Assembly: GCA_015233285.1 (NCBI GenBank)
Contig: JADFYA010000007.1
Coordinates: 3,072 to 28,928, forward strand
DNA from: Deltaproteobacteria bacterium
Lineage (GTDB): Bacteria; Desulfobacterota; JADFXK01
Direction of reading: 5' to 3'
DNA length: 25,857 nucleotides
Part shown: positions 1 through 9,975 of the stretch, piece by piece
How the letters are laid out: every line of letters begins with the position of its first letter
Position numbering within the stretch: the stretch's first letter is position 1
Program-made: the position numbers and the translations under genes
The notes under the pieces: model-generated
The model's database searches: none
Seen by the model: only the letters and a program-made list of their open reading frames with translations
What the model was told of the DNA's origin: nothing

Positions 1-6
1 AATGTC

Positions 7-35
7 TTGACAAATCTGAACTCCCATGTATGAAT
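7..35 (+). promoter_or_regulatory. Candidate sigma70-type promoter for the bbs operon
   Basis: A perfect -35 box TTGACA (7-12) is followed after 17 bases by ATGAAT (30-35). An extended -10 TG lies at 27-28. This would start a transcript near position 42 with a leader of about 200 bases before bbsA. No other promoter-like pair of similar quality was seen in 1-243, and no coding sequence is supported there. Upstream sequence is cut off by the window, so an activator site further out cannot be judged. Confidence 0.4.
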
Positions 36-243
36 GCAACTGAGAAATAACTCGGTATGCAGTCAGACTCACAAAATATCCGGCCGGGGATTCTCCACAA
101 ATATGAATTCTAATTATGTAACATCAAATAGATACTGATAGTTATCTTTCATAAGGCGAAATAAACTAAGGTGACTGTGTGATGCCGACGTTGTAATGAA
201 GAGTTATCGTGCCGCATTAACAAAAAAGAGAAGGAGAGAGAGC

Positions 244-678
244 ATGGCCAAAGAGAAGGAAAAGAAGGCAAAGGAGCCGGACAGCACTTTTTTTCATCCG
301 GATCTTTTGGAGGCGCCGAACGATGGTTCCGCTGCCTTTCTCAAGGGATACCGGTGCAAAAAGTGCGGGCAACTGGATTTCCCCAAATTGAATCCCTGCC
401 CCAATTGTTGGGGCGATGAGTTCGAAATGGTCCCGCTGTCGCGAAAAGGCAACCTGTATAGCTATGCAGATATCTTTATCGGTCAGCCCGGCCTGAAAAC
501 GCCCTATATCATCGGATACGTCGATCTACCTGAAGATATCCGTATTTTCGCGATGCTCGACGGTGAGGTCGGATCTTTTAAGTGTGATGATGAGGTCGAG
601 TTGACTGTTGGCGAGATCAGAAAGAATCGGGATGACCTGCCCGTTCTGAGCTACAAATTCAAAAAAGTCAACGCATAG
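244..678 (+). CDS. bbsA: BbsA-like Zn-finger/OB-fold subunit of benzoylsuccinyl-CoA thiolase
   Basis: This 144-residue protein belongs to the zinc-ribbon plus OB-fold (DUF35-like) family that partners SCP2-type thiolases. The zinc ribbon is visible as CKKCG (C38, C41) and CPNC (C53, C56), followed by a beta-rich OB-like half. In characterised anaerobic toluene degraders, BbsA is an integral Zn-finger subunit of the BbsAB thiolase that releases succinyl-CoA and benzoyl-CoA. The ATG at 244 is chosen because GGAGAG lies just upstream. An in-frame ATG at 196 would add a basic 16-residue extension and has no good ribosome site. The thiolase gene follows 20 bases downstream, as expected for co-folded subunits. 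The family call is firm; the exact substrate depends on the operon. Confidence 0.82.
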   Translation: MAKEKEKKAKEPDSTFFHPDLLEAPNDGSAAFLKGYRCKKCGQLDFPKLNPCPNCWGDEFEMVPLSRKGNLYSYADIFIGQPGLKTPYIIGYVDLPEDIRIFAMLDGEVGSFKCDDEVELTVGEIRKNRDDLPVLSYKFKKVNA

Positions 679-698
679 CCATAAAAGGAGCTGTAACC

Positions 699-1865
699 AT
701 GAAGTTGCCTCGGGAAGTCTATATTGCGGGTGTGGGAGAAACAGTTTTCGGAAAACTGAAAGAAGACTTCGACATCATCGGACGGCAGGCCGCCTTTCAG
801 GCCATTAAAACATCAAATATTGGCAGTCCAGACATTATCCAAAGCGCTTATTGCGGAAACGCCACGAACGGCATGGTCACTGGCCAAACCATCTTGAAGG
901 ATATCGGGTTGGTGGGAAAAGCCGGTATCATCAATGTCGAGAGTGCCTGCTCGGCCGGAGGCATGGCGGTGCATATGGCCGTTAAAGACGTGGCCTACGG
1001 CATCACCGAATGTTCGCTGGGCATCGGAGCCGAAAACCACTCTCTGCACAGAGAGACGGGGACCGCCTTTACGCCGGCCATGAACGACATCGAAACCGTC
1101 CACGGCGCGGTGATGACCGGAAAATACTCCATGCGCGCCACGCGTTACATGTATGAAACCGGCGCCACGATCGAAGATTTAGCCATGGTCACGGTGAAAA
1201 ACAGAAAACATGCAACAAATAATCCATACGCCTGGTTTAAGGGAGCGGTATCGATCGAGGAAGTGGTCAAATCGCGCATGATCGCTTATCCGCTGACTTT
1301 GCACCAGTGCTGCGGGATTGCCGATGGGGCAGGCGCCGTGGTGGTTTGCTCAAAAGACATGATCAAAAAGCTCGGCATCGAAAAGCCCGTCAGGATAGCG
1401 GGCTCCGTGGTTACCTCAGGGCCGTATCACAACCGTCCCAGAGATATCACCGGGGACGATATCACAGAGGCAACCAGTGACCTGCTCTATGAAGAATCAG
1501 GGATCGGTCCGGAGGATGTGGATATCGTTGAGTTGCATGACGCTTTCACCATCGCCGAGTTGCTTTATTACGAGTGCATGCGCTTTTGCAAAAGAGGAGA
1601 AGGGCTTCAGTTCCTGAGGGACGGCCAATCGACTCATGGGGGAAAGTGCGTCTTCAGCGCCAGGGGGGGCATGCTTTCATACGGGCATCCCATCGGTGCT
1701 TCCGGAGCGGCTCAAATTGCCGCCAATGTAAAGCAACTGAGAGGAGAATGCCCAGGCTACCAGGTGGAAGGCGCCAAGGTGGCCATGTCCCACGTGACGG
1801 GCGGAGGATTGTCTGGAACTGAGCACGCGGCTTGCACCATGCACATGCTGGTGAAGGGCTGGTAA
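699..1865 (+). CDS. bbsB: BbsB-like thiolase (2-benzoylsuccinyl-CoA thiolase large subunit)
   Basis: This is a 388-residue thiolase of the SCP2-type branch. The nucleophile is the Cys of ESACSAGG (C84). The second half carries HDAF (H280) and GHPIGASG (H330), the usual His motifs of this fold. The start has AAGGAG ten bases upstream. It sits directly after the zinc-finger/OB partner and heads a run of genes in the order bbsB-C-D-E-F-G-H, so the inferred role is the last beta-oxidation step, thiolytic cleavage to an aroyl-CoA and succinyl-CoA. A thiolase of an analogous methylnaphthalene (bns) pathway would look alike. Confidence 0.83.
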   Translation: MKLPREVYIAGVGETVFGKLKEDFDIIGRQAAFQAIKTSNIGSPDIIQSAYCGNATNGMVTGQTILKDIGLVGKAGIINVESACSAGGMAVHMAVKDVAYGITECSLGIGAENHSLHRETGTAFTPAMNDIETVHGAVMTGKYSMRATRYMYETGATIEDLAMVTVKNRKHATNNPYAWFKGAVSIEEVVKSRMIAYPLTLHQCCGIADGAGAVVVCSKDMIKKLGIEKPVRIAGSVVTSGPYHNRPRDITGDDITEATSDLLYEESGIGPEDVDIVELHDAFTIAELLYYECMRFCKRGEGLQFLRDGQSTHGGKCVFSARGGMLSYGHPIGASGAAQIAANVKQLRGECPGYQVEGAKVAMSHVTGGGLSGTEHAACTMHMLVKGW

Positions 1866-1920
1866 ACCGATGCAGAGAAGTTTCCGACCCGGTAGGTGGC
1901 ATATACGAAAGGAGAATGGA

Positions 1921-2670
1921 ATGGAGGTCGTTAAGGACAAAATTGCGTTGCTGGTCGGGGCCTGCGACGAGGTCGGCCAAGCGATTGGGTCGCGTCTCGC
2001 GCAAAAAGGCGCTACGGTCATTGTGTGCGATACCGATTATGCCAGACTAAGCATTTTCGCCGAGCAGATCAGGCAAAACGGCGGCAATGCCGAGGCTAAT
2101 CCGGTTGATTCCACCTCTTCTGGTGACGTCAGGCGTTTGGTCGGTGATGTGATCAAGCAATATGGTAAAATCGACATCCTGATAAACAATACCGATGCTC
2201 GGTTCGGCAAGCCTGTGGGCGAAGTTTCGGATGAGGAATGGGAGACAGGCATTCGTGGCAATCTTAACCCAGTCTTTTTCTTTTGCCGCGAGGTCATCCC
2301 GAAGATGCAGGCGCAAAAGTACGGGCGCGTGATAAACATCAGCAGCCTTGATTATATCGGCTGGCCCGGCCGGTCAAATTACTCGGCTGCCAAGTCCGCC
2401 CTCTTCGGATTTACCCGGTCGCTGGCCCTTGAGACGGCGCGTGATGGGGTGACGGTAAACTGTGTGGCCAAGGGCGATGTGGCTACATCTGAAATGAGTC
2501 CGGAACTAGCTGCAAAGATAGGCGAGTCCCTGCCGGTCAAAAGAATCGGACGTCCCGATGATGTCGCCAGGGCAGTGGGATTTTTCGCATCAGATTGGTC
2601 CAACTACGTCACCGGACAGATGTTTTTTGTGTGTGGAGGAAAGAGCGCCCATTTTTCTATGTCAATATGA
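1921..2670 (+). CDS. bbsC: BbsC-like short-chain dehydrogenase subunit, probably a pseudoenzyme
   Basis: This is a 249-residue SDR-fold protein. The dinucleotide motif, normally TGxxxGIG, reads VGACDEVG (12-19), and the conserved NNAG stretch reads NNTD. The YSAAK active-site segment near residue 153 survives. The following gene encodes an SDR with all these motifs intact. In characterised BbsCD, one SDR subunit is catalytically inactive and the other carries the alcohol dehydrogenase site, so this protein is inferred to be the non-catalytic partner. The start at 1921 is chosen for AGGAG six bases upstream; an upstream in-frame ATG at 1870 lacks a site and precedes the conserved fold. Confidence 0.78.
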   Translation: MEVVKDKIALLVGACDEVGQAIGSRLAQKGATVIVCDTDYARLSIFAEQIRQNGGNAEANPVDSTSSGDVRRLVGDVIKQYGKIDILINNTDARFGKPVGEVSDEEWETGIRGNLNPVFFFCREVIPKMQAQKYGRVINISSLDYIGWPGRSNYSAAKSALFGFTRSLALETARDGVTVNCVAKGDVATSEMSPELAAKIGESLPVKRIGRPDDVARAVGFFASDWSNYVTGQMFFVCGGKSAHFSMSI

Positions 2671-2706
2671 AGGGTTTATTCACTCGCAAAGAATCGGAGT
2701 CAAGAA

Positions 2707-3453
2707 ATGGGAATAGAAAACAGGGTCGCGCTGATCACGGGTTCGGCCAGCGGTATCGGGAAAAAAACGGCCTTTCGCATGGCTCAGAACGGGGCCAAGG
2801 TCGTTATCAACGATATCGTGGCTGATAATGTGGCGCAAACCGTTGATGAATTTAAGAAAGAAGGCTTGGCTGCAATCGGCAAAGTAGCTGATATCACAAA
2901 AAAAGCCGAAGTAGAGAGAATGATGAATGAGACGGTCGAGACTTTCGGCAGCCTCGACATTCTCGTGAACAACGCCGGGATGGAGCGCGCTGGGGCGCTG
3001 CGAAATCTTACCGAAGCTGACTGGGATATCACGCTCAACGTCAACCTGAAAGGGGCGTTTTTGTGTAGCCAGGCTGCTCATAATAACATGGTTTCTCAAA
3101 ATTACGGCCGCATCATTAATATCGCTTCCCGGGCATGGCTCGGAGGAGCGGGGCAGGCGCCGTATTCATCGGCCAAGGCCGGCGTGGTGGGGTTAACCCG
3201 GGTGTTGGCGCTGGAATTGGGGCGGAAGGGCGTAACCGCCAATTGTGTGGCCCCCGGTCTGATCCACACTCCCTTATGGGATGATCTGCCGGAAAAAAAC
3301 AAGGCGTTTCTCCTGTCCAAACAACCTACGGGCAAACTGGGCGATGTCGATGATATCGCTAATGCCGTAATGTTTCTTGCCGATGACCACAGCGGATACA
3401 TCACGGCTCAAGTCCTTTATGTGTGTGGCGGCAGAAGTCTATTTTCAGGCTGA
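2707..3453 (+). CDS. bbsD: BbsD-like short-chain alcohol dehydrogenase, catalytic subunit
   Basis: This is a 248-residue classical SDR. It shows the intact NAD-binding motif TGSASGIG near residues 11-18, NNAG near residue 89 and the catalytic YSSAK near residue 154. The likely reaction is NAD-dependent oxidation of 2-(alpha-hydroxybenzyl)succinyl-CoA to the benzoylsuccinyl-CoA, as a heteromer with the preceding SDR. It starts with ATG behind CGGAG. The pair of unequal SDR genes between thiolase and CoA-transferase genes is a hallmark of bbs operons and separates this cluster from ordinary fatty acid beta-oxidation. Confidence 0.82.
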   Translation: MGIENRVALITGSASGIGKKTAFRMAQNGAKVVINDIVADNVAQTVDEFKKEGLAAIGKVADITKKAEVERMMNETVETFGSLDILVNNAGMERAGALRNLTEADWDITLNVNLKGAFLCSQAAHNNMVSQNYGRIINIASRAWLGGAGQAPYSSAKAGVVGLTRVLALELGRKGVTANCVAPGLIHTPLWDDLPEKNKAFLLSKQPTGKLGDVDDIANAVMFLADDHSGYITAQVLYVCGGRSLFSG

Positions 3454-3480
3454 TGCGTTTTACATCTCAGGAGATAGGTG

Positions 3481-4719
3481 ATGGATAAAATGTCTTATGA
3501 TTCACTCGGCAACATAAAAGTGCTGGATTTCACCGGCGAATTAGGGCCCTACGCCGCAAAGCTGTACGCGGGTCTGGGGGCGGATGTGATTCACCTCGAA
3601 CCTATGACCGGAGACCCGTTGCGCCGGGTTGGTCCGTTTTACCGGAATGAACCGGGTCTCGACAGCAGCCTCCAGTTCCTCTATTACAATGCAGGCAAGA
3701 GGGGATTGGCGCTGGACCTGGAAAAGCCCGAAGGACAGGAGATATTTCTAAAGCTTTGCGCCAAGGCTGATCTCCTGCTGGAAAGCTTTGTCCCCGGCTA
3801 CCTGGAGGGATTGGGGATGTCCTATGATCGTCTCAGCGCGATCAACCCACGCTTAGTCCAGACCTCCATTACCCCGTTCGGCAGCTTTGGCCCGTATAAG
3901 GCCATGCCGGGATCGGATCTGATCTGTTCAGCCATGGGAGGGTTTCTTTTCCTGGCCGGGATCGAAAATGAGAAGCCAGTTCGCTCCTGCGACAACCAGG
4001 CTTACAGGATGGCCGAGGCTTATGCCGCGGTGGGCAGCTCAATCGCGCTGCTTTTCGCCAAAAGAACCGGCATTGGCCAGTTTGTCGATGTATCCTGCCT
4101 GGAAGCTGCCGGAATGGCCCTGGAAAATGCCGCCCAATACTGGGACCTCCAAGGCGTTATCAGGCGCGGCAGAGGTAAAGTGGCCGGCGAGGCGACAATT
4201 CATCCCTGCAAGGACGGCTATATTGCCATCGTCGCCATTATGGGCAAGAATAAGGTCATGTGGGAACCTTTCGTGGGTTGGATGAAAGAAGAGCAAATAG
4301 AAGAATGGGAGGTTTTCGATAACGACAAATGGATCGATGACACCTATCGCGGCACGAAGGAAGGGTACGAGACATTCTGTCGGATATTCGAGGCATTCAC
4401 CATGAAACACGACAAGCTGACCCTTTACGAGAAGGGGCAGGCCCACAAAGTGGCTCTCACCCCGGTCAGCAATGGTAAGGACCTGCTTGAGAATCCACAA
4501 CTAACCTACCGGAAATACTGGAATACCGTCTATAACCCCAAGCTCTCCGGCGACATCACCTACCCCGGGGCTCCCTATGAACTTGGCGACTTGAAGTGGC
4601 GGCTGGGAGACACGGCACCTTCTCTGGGGCAGCATACAGCCGAAATTTTAGGCGAACTCGGCTATACGGACGGTTGTATAGAAGCATTGGCAAAGGAGGG
4701 TATCGTCCATGTCGGCTAA
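3481..4719 (+). CDS. bbsE: BbsE-like class III CoA-transferase subunit (succinyl-CoA:benzylsuccinate CoA-transferase)
   Basis: This is a 412-residue family III (CaiB/BaiF-type) CoA-transferase. The segment [12 protein letters not shown] places an Asp at about residue 146 where the family carries its catalytic carboxylate. The inferred reaction moves CoA from succinyl-CoA to the arylsuccinate that enters beta-oxidation. The ATG at 3481 has AGGAG seven bases upstream; a GTG one codon earlier is possible. Its stop overlaps the start of the next CoA-transferase gene by 11 bases, which points to translational coupling and a heteromeric enzyme. Confidence 0.82.
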   Translation: MDKMSYDSLGNIKVLDFTGELGPYAAKLYAGLGADVIHLEPMTGDPLRRVGPFYRNEPGLDSSLQFLYYNAGKRGLALDLEKPEGQEIFLKLCAKADLLLESFVPGYLEGLGMSYDRLSAINPRLVQTSITPFGSFGPYKAMPGSDLICSAMGGFLFLAGIENEKPVRSCDNQAYRMAEAYAAVGSSIALLFAKRTGIGQFVDVSCLEAAGMALENAAQYWDLQGVIRRGRGKVAGEATIHPCKDGYIAIVAIMGKNKVMWEPFVGWMKEEQIEEWEVFDNDKWIDDTYRGTKEGYETFCRIFEAFTMKHDKLTLYEKGQAHKVALTPVSNGKDLLENPQLTYRKYWNTVYNPKLSGDITYPGAPYELGDLKWRLGDTAPSLGQHTAEILGELGYTDGCIEALAKEGIVHVG

Positions 4720-5938
4720 CTTCAGAAAAGCTCTGGAAGGAATTGTGGTCTGCGATTTTTCCTGGGTCGGGGCAGGACCGATTGCTACCAACGTGTTGGG
4801 CCAATGCGGCGCCGAGATAATTAAAATCGAGAGCGTAACGCGTCCCGACATACTGCGAAAGGGCGGGCCTTTTAAAGACGGCAACAGCCAGGGTCTGGAA
4901 CGAAGCGGCTATTTTGCCAACCGCAACCCCAACAAGAAATGCATCGCCCTCAACATGAGCATCCCCGAGGCGCGGGATGTGGCCGTGCGGCTGATTAAAA
5001 AGAGCGACATCATCATCAACAACTTCCGCGTCGGCCAGATGGAGAAGTGGAATCTTGGCTGGGAAGACGTCAAGGCCATCAACCCGCGCATCATTTACAT
5101 CACCATGAGTCTTCAGGGCCTCACCGGCCCGCATAAATCCTTCATGGGCTACGGCGTAAACCTGAATGCACTCTGCGGCCTGACTGAACAATCGGCATTC
5201 AAAGACGGTCGGCCCTTTGGTACCGGCACCAATTATACTGACCACGTCATGGTGCCTTGCCACACCCTCTTTGGCGTCATGGCGGCCCTCCTGCAGCGCG
5301 AGGTCACGGGAAAAGGCCAGACAGTGGCTATTTCACAGTTAGAATCAGCCATTGCCATGAAACCGAGCGATGTGATGACTTATGCGGCCAACGGGGATCT
5401 GCTGGGTCCCCTTGGCTACGGCGATGCTCATGCCGCACCGCATGGAGTTTACACAACCCTTGGATATCGCAAATGGATAGCCGTCTCGATATTCACCGAA
5501 AAGGATTGGCAGATTTTTAAAGACTTAATGGGCAATCCGGGGTGGGCCGACGATACCAAATTCTCATCTCTGTCGGCGCGCAAGGAAAACGAGGACGAAC
5601 TGAATGCCAATATAGATGCCTGGACGCGCGATCAGTATGCCGGCCGGCTGGCTGAAAGACTTAGAACCAATGGTATTCAGGCCGGAGAAGTAAATGACGC
5701 CCGTGCGGCCATCGAGGATCCTCACCTGATTGAACGGAATTTCTGGGCCTATCTTGACCATCCCGTGGTGGGCTCGAGTCTGTATAACAGGGCGCCGATC
5801 GTTTTTTCAAAGACGCCCGTTGAGATGAAAACCGCCGCTCCTCTTCTGGGCGAGCACACCCGTAAAGTTCTGACAGACATGCTCGGATACTCTGAGGAAG
5901 AAATCGATCAACTGGCTAAACAGAACGTATTAACCTAG
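4709..5938 (+). CDS. bbsF: BbsF-like class III CoA-transferase subunit
   Basis: This is a 409-residue family III CoA-transferase paralogue of the preceding gene. Where the preceding protein has the catalytic Asp (GSDL), this one reads [10 protein letters not shown], with Gly149 at the aligned place, so it may be the non-catalytic half of the heteromer. The start ATG has AAGGAGGG eight bases upstream and overlaps the bbsE end by 11 bases. Role inferred from family and operon: partner subunit in loading CoA onto the succinate adduct. An 89-base gap without a gene separates it from bbsG. Confidence 0.8.
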   Translation: MSANFRKALEGIVVCDFSWVGAGPIATNVLGQCGAEIIKIESVTRPDILRKGGPFKDGNSQGLERSGYFANRNPNKKCIALNMSIPEARDVAVRLIKKSDIIINNFRVGQMEKWNLGWEDVKAINPRIIYITMSLQGLTGPHKSFMGYGVNLNALCGLTEQSAFKDGRPFGTGTNYTDHVMVPCHTLFGVMAALLQREVTGKGQTVAISQLESAIAMKPSDVMTYAANGDLLGPLGYGDAHAAPHGVYTTLGYRKWIAVSIFTEKDWQIFKDLMGNPGWADDTKFSSLSARKENEDELNANIDAWTRDQYAGRLAERLRTNGIQAGEVNDARAAIEDPHLIERNFWAYLDHPVVGSSLYNRAPIVFSKTPVEMKTAAPLLGEHTRKVLTDMLGYSEEEIDQLAKQNVLT

Positions 5939-6027
5939 GAGGAGCCGCGCCAGGCGCGCGATGAATTTGCAGTAGGGTCGAAGGACAGGCCTTGCCCGCG
6001 ATGAAGTTTTATAGACAGGAGTAAAAA

Positions 6028-7263
6028 ATGGATTTCTCGATTTCCGAAGAATATAACATGCTGAAAGACTCCATGCGGGAGTTTGTTAAGAGAGAAATGC
6101 TGCCGCTGGAAAAAGCTTTTCTAGAACGTGACATCAGCCTTTGGACCGAGTCGGGCCCTCAGCTCTCTAAAGAAAGCGCGACGAGATTGCTCAGCGAAAG
6201 CAAAAAGCTCGGTTTCTGGGGGTTGGAGGTTGGAGAGGAATTTGGTGGGCAGGGATTGGGCATGCTGGCCAAGACCATAGTCCTCGAAGAAATGAGCAAA
6301 TCTTTCGTCGGGTTTTCACCCCACGGCTTTCTGCTCCCGCCGGATGCGCCCAATCTTTATTACCTGAACAGTTGCTGCACCGGCAACCAACGCGAGAAGT
6401 ATTTTAAACCATATTGCGATAACCTGCTGGATTCCGCCATGGCCTGTACCGAACCCGGCGCCGGGTCCGATGTCAGCGGGCTAAAGACCATAGCCGTGCG
6501 CAAGGGCGACAAATGGGTGATAAACGGGACCAAAACCTTTATCAGCAAATGCGATAAGGACAACGTCTTCTATATCCTCATTGCAGTGACAAACAAGGAC
6601 GCACCCTCTAAGGACCGCTTTACCGCCTTCCTTCTCGACCGGGATACGCCGGGGCTCAGAGTGGGCCGGGAGATCCCGGTCATCGGCGCCATGCCCACCT
6701 GGGATCTGATCCTCGAAGACGTGACCGTGGGTGATGATGCGATTCTAGGAGAAGAGGGCAAGGCTTTCATTCCGCTGCAAAATCGCTTTGGGGTGCGACG
6801 CATCGAACTGGCGTGCCGGTGCACGGGTATGGCCGAAAGACTCATCAAAATGATGATCGATCAAGCCAACACACGTGTAACCTTTGGAGAACCCTTGGCC
6901 AATCGTCAGACGGTGCAGAATTGGATCGCCGACTCCACGATTGAGCTAGAGACCGTCAGGTGGCTTCTCTATTACGCGTCTTGGAAATCGGACCAAGGAA
7001 TAGAGGATTTGCGCGTTGAAGGCTCCATGCTGAAGGTGGCGGCAACCGAAATGCTGACCAAAGTGGCGGACCGGGCCATTCAGCTTCATGGCGGCGTAGG
7101 GCTCTCAAAGGAGCTGGGGATTGAATACGTGGCCCGGATGGTTCGTATCTGGCGCATCCTGGAAGGTCCCTCCGAAATTCACAGATGGACACTGGGACGG
7201 ACCGTGCTGAAGCAGAAAAAACCCTATAATGGATTAGTGCTGGCAAAGGATGATGGCGATTAG
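6028..7263 (+). CDS. bbsG: BbsG-like acyl-CoA dehydrogenase ((R)-benzylsuccinyl-CoA dehydrogenase)
   Basis: This is a 411-residue FAD-dependent acyl-CoA dehydrogenase. The family signatures ACTEPGAGSD (FAD/substrate region) and LHGGVGL near the C-terminus are present. The catalytic base is the Glu of LEGPSEIH at about residue 379. In bbs pathways this enzyme oxidises benzylsuccinyl-CoA to phenylitaconyl-CoA and passes electrons to ETF. The etfBA genes about 1 kb downstream fit that. CAGGAG six bases before the ATG supports the start. It could act on a related substrate in a methylnaphthalene pathway. Confidence 0.83.
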   Translation: MDFSISEEYNMLKDSMREFVKREMLPLEKAFLERDISLWTESGPQLSKESATRLLSESKKLGFWGLEVGEEFGGQGLGMLAKTIVLEEMSKSFVGFSPHGFLLPPDAPNLYYLNSCCTGNQREKYFKPYCDNLLDSAMACTEPGAGSDVSGLKTIAVRKGDKWVINGTKTFISKCDKDNVFYILIAVTNKDAPSKDRFTAFLLDRDTPGLRVGREIPVIGAMPTWDLILEDVTVGDDAILGEEGKAFIPLQNRFGVRRIELACRCTGMAERLIKMMIDQANTRVTFGEPLANRQTVQNWIADSTIELETVRWLLYYASWKSDQGIEDLRVEGSMLKVAATEMLTKVADRAIQLHGGVGLSKELGIEYVARMVRIWRILEGPSEIHRWTLGRTVLKQKKPYNGLVLAKDDGD

Positions 7264-7293
7264 GACTGTATCGCTATAAAGGGAGTGACAAAA

Positions 7294-8064
7294 ATGCCCG
7301 TAGACTTTATAGTAGAAAACCACATTGCATTGATCACGCTCAATCGGCCGGAAGCCATGAATTCACTTGATCCCGAATCTGTTACGCAGCTCGCGCAGAA
7401 TTGGGCCGAAGTCCGAAACAATGATGATATCCGTGTCGCCGTGCTGACCGGTACGGGTGAAAAATCCTTTTGCACCGGGACGGACATGAAAAAAACGCCG
7501 CCGCCCGCTGAATGCATGGCCTCCATCTGGCTGAACGAAGGCCAACCGATCATTCCGCACATGAAGACGTGGAAACCTATCATTGCGGCCATTAACGGCT
7601 ACGCCATAGGAGGCGGCCTGGAAATGGCCCTGGCCTGTGATCTCAGGATCGCTGCCACTACCGCGAAGTTCGGCCTCACGGAGGTCAAGGTGGCCAGCCT
7701 GGCCGGCCTCAATGGAACCCAGTGTTTGCCGCGGGCCATCCCCCAGGCGGTAGCTATGAAAATGCTGCTGACAGGCGCCATGATCGACGCCCAGGAGGCC
7801 TTGCGGGTTGGATTGGTGAGCGACGTGGTCGAACCTGGGGAACTCCTCGATCTGGCTAAGCAATACGCCGGTATGATTGCAGCTAATGCTCCACTCAGCG
7901 TCAAGGCGGCCAAGCAGGCGGCTTTGATGGGGCTAGATATGCCCCTGGAACACGGCATAGCCTTCTCACATCTTCTGTGGGGTGCCCTGAGGGATACCGA
8001 GGACCGCAAAGAGGGATTCCAAGCTTTTAGTGAAAAGAGGACCCCACAGTGGAAAGGGCGTTAA
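7294..8064 (+). CDS. bbsH: BbsH-like enoyl-CoA hydratase (phenylitaconyl-CoA hydratase)
   Basis: This is a 256-residue crotonase-family protein. The oxyanion-hole segment NGYAIGGGLEMALACD and both catalytic glutamates (about E110 and E130, 20 residues apart as in classical hydratases) are present. The usual GGGGTQRL stretch reads GLNGTQCL, a deviation near the second Glu. Inferred reaction: hydration of the aryl-itaconyl-CoA made by BbsG. The ATG at 7294 is chosen because AGGGAG lies upstream; a GTG three codons earlier is less likely. It is the last bbs gene before a 268-base gap. Confidence 0.82.
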   Translation: MPVDFIVENHIALITLNRPEAMNSLDPESVTQLAQNWAEVRNNDDIRVAVLTGTGEKSFCTGTDMKKTPPPAECMASIWLNEGQPIIPHMKTWKPIIAAINGYAIGGGLEMALACDLRIAATTAKFGLTEVKVASLAGLNGTQCLPRAIPQAVAMKMLLTGAMIDAQEALRVGLVSDVVEPGELLDLAKQYAGMIAANAPLSVKAAKQAALMGLDMPLEHGIAFSHLLWGALRDTEDRKEGFQAFSEKRTPQWKGR

Positions 8065-8122
8065 GCCCCAACTAATAGTTTTCAGTTATCAGTTGACTGA
8101 ATCAATTGTTAGCTGTTGGTTC

Positions 8123-8281
8123 CAATCCATTTTTAGCAGGGTGCCGAAAAAGTGCCTGCGGACGAAAGGGCCTTTGCCTCCGGATAGAGGTCCGGGGCCG
8201 GTCCGGTAGGCGGCCCCACAATGTTTTTGCTCCAAAGGAGGAAGTTCAATCCTTTTTCAGCACTCTGTTAATATGGATAGT
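8123..8281. repeat. Short inverted-repeat (MITE-like) element between bbsH and etfB
   Basis: Two arms of about 30 bases, 8123-8153 and 8251-8281, are imperfect inverted copies. The core GCAGGGTGCCGAAAAAG on the left pairs with CTTTTTCAGCACTCTGTT on the right. The 97 bases between the arms are GC-rich and hold no convincing gene. This looks like a non-autonomous mobile element or a large hairpin between the two halves of the operon. The rest of the 8065-8332 gap shows only AT-rich sequence and the etfB ribosome site. Confidence 0.5.
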
Positions 8282-8332
8282 GACCAGTTCGAGCCGTCTG
8301 AAAACACAAAACCGGAAAAGGAGGGTACCTAG

Positions 8333-9088
8333 ATGCATATCGCGGTGCTCGCAAAAGTAGTGCCTGACTATGAAGTACCCGCGAGAGATTTTGAGCTGGA
8401 CGGAAACCGCGCTCACTCCCGCTACACCAGGATGATCGGTCTATATGACGAAAACGCGATAGAAACCGGCATCCAGTTGAAAGAGAAGTATGGAGCCAAG
8501 CTCAGCATCGTTTCTTACGGCCAGAGCGATGATGTCCCAATACTCAGAAAAGCCGTCGCCATGGGCGGAGATACTCTTAATCTCATATTAGGAGATTCAG
8601 ACGACCCCTATGTCATAGCGGCCAATCTGAAAATGGCGCTGGAGCAGATAAAAGATGTAGACCTGGTTTTAGCGGGCCAGCAATCCGCCGACCTGGACCG
8701 AGGAATTGTACATGGCATCCTGGCTGAGCTGCTCGGCTACACCTTTCTGGCCCAAATTAGCAAGATCGAGTTCAACCAAGATCGCTGGACTGTCCAACAG
8801 AATCACGAAAACGGCAGCCGCATGCTCCAATTCAATAGAAAAGCCGTTCTTTCCATAACCAGCAGCCATGAAAACGTCCCTCGCATTCCTGCCGTGCGAG
8901 CCATTATGGCCGCCAAGAAGAAGCCGGTGGAAAAGCTGCAGGGAATAGACGCCGTCCCGATGAAAGCTGAAGAGATCAAGGTGGAGATTCCGAAACTCGA
9001 ATCAATCTGTGAATTCCTGCCATTGGATGATCTGCAGCAAACCGCCAAAATCATGTTGGCCAGACTGAGGGAGGAGCGCTATCTATGA
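8333..9088 (+). CDS. etfB: Electron transfer flavoprotein beta subunit
   Basis: This is a 251-residue EtfB, near normal length. It shows the ETF-beta pattern of an N-terminal KVVPDYEVP segment, NAIETGIQLKEKYG, and the AGQQSADLDRG region that contacts the nucleotide. Together with EtfA it takes electrons from acyl-CoA dehydrogenases such as the BbsG-like protein upstream. AAGGAGGG precedes the ATG. Its stop overlaps the etfA start in ATGA. The gene is probably in the bbs transcript, although the inverted-repeat element lies between them. Confidence 0.9.
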   Translation: MHIAVLAKVVPDYEVPARDFELDGNRAHSRYTRMIGLYDENAIETGIQLKEKYGAKLSIVSYGQSDDVPILRKAVAMGGDTLNLILGDSDDPYVIAANLKMALEQIKDVDLVLAGQQSADLDRGIVHGILAELLGYTFLAQISKIEFNQDRWTVQQNHENGSRMLQFNRKAVLSITSSHENVPRIPAVRAIMAAKKKPVEKLQGIDAVPMKAEEIKVEIPKLESICEFLPLDDLQQTAKIMLARLREERYL

Positions 9089-9972
9089 AAACATTGATCA
9101 TAGAAAAGATTGAACCAAAAAGAATCGGTGAACTGGTGACCGTGGGGAGGATTCTGGGCGAAACACCCGATCTGCTCGCCATCGGACAAGGGGAAATTCC
9201 AGGCACATTCAATAGAGCCTTCCAGTGCCGGGAAACCGTCGCGGCCAACCTGGTAGATAGCGTGACGGAGGTGATCCAGAAGAATGATTACCAGTTGATA
9301 CTGCTCAGCGCGACAACTCTGGGGTCGGAAATCGCCGGGAGGCTGGGCGCCCGGCTGAGAGCACCCGTTCTTTCCGAAGTGATCGAAGTCCACCCGGATA
9401 TGACTGTCAAACGGCCCGTTTACGGAGGCAAGGCCGTCGCAGAATATAAAATACCAGAGGGCCATGTGGTCCTCACCGTTCGCAGGAAATATTTTGAACC
9501 AGCACCACTGGAGGGAACGTGTGTGGCCGAGGCCTTCAATATTGAGAACCCCGCGATCACCCTCCTTTCGGAAGATCAGATACAAACTCAGGGCGTCCGT
9601 CTTGAAGATGCAGAAATCATTGTCTCGGGCGGCCGAGGTATGGGCGACAGCGGAAATTTCGAAATTCTTCGAGAAATGGCCGGGCTGCTCAATGGCGCCG
9701 TCGGCGCCTCGCGCGGCGCAGTGGATGAAGGATGGGTCCCGCAAACCATGCAGGTTGGCCAGACCGGCAATATTGTGGCCCCGACTGTTTATTTTGCCGT
9801 CGGCATATCGGGCGCCAGCCAGCACCTCGCCGGCATAGCCAACGCCAAGTGCGTAGTCGCCGTAAATAAGGACGAGGAGGCCAATATATTCAAACGAGCC
9901 CGTTTTGGCGTCGTATCTGATTATAGAAACTTTATTCCTGCCTTGATCCAGGCATTACGAGAGGAACAGTAG
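9085..9972 (+). CDS. etfA: Electron transfer flavoprotein alpha subunit
   Basis: This is a 295-residue EtfA. The C-terminal FAD-binding half is clear: SGGRGMGD, then [13 protein letters not shown] and [12 protein letters not shown]. The N-terminal half is somewhat shorter than in many EtfA proteins, but nothing is missing from the FAD site. It pairs with EtfB (4-base overlap) to carry electrons from BbsG to the membrane Fe-S oxidoreductase whose gene starts three bases after this stop. Confidence 0.9.
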   Translation: MKTLIIEKIEPKRIGELVTVGRILGETPDLLAIGQGEIPGTFNRAFQCRETVAANLVDSVTEVIQKNDYQLILLSATTLGSEIAGRLGARLRAPVLSEVIEVHPDMTVKRPVYGGKAVAEYKIPEGHVVLTVRRKYFEPAPLEGTCVAEAFNIENPAITLLSEDQIQTQGVRLEDAEIIVSGGRGMGDSGNFEILREMAGLLNGAVGASRGAVDEGWVPQTMQVGQTGNIVAPTVYFAVGISGASQHLAGIANAKCVVAVNKDEEANIFKRARFGVVSDYRNFIPALIQALREEQ

Positions 9973-9975
9973 CCA

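Noticed and set aside
8106..8360. 84-codon plus-strand frame before etfB
   Set aside because: It lies inside the inverted-repeat element, runs into etfB in another frame and is Arg/Ser-rich noise.
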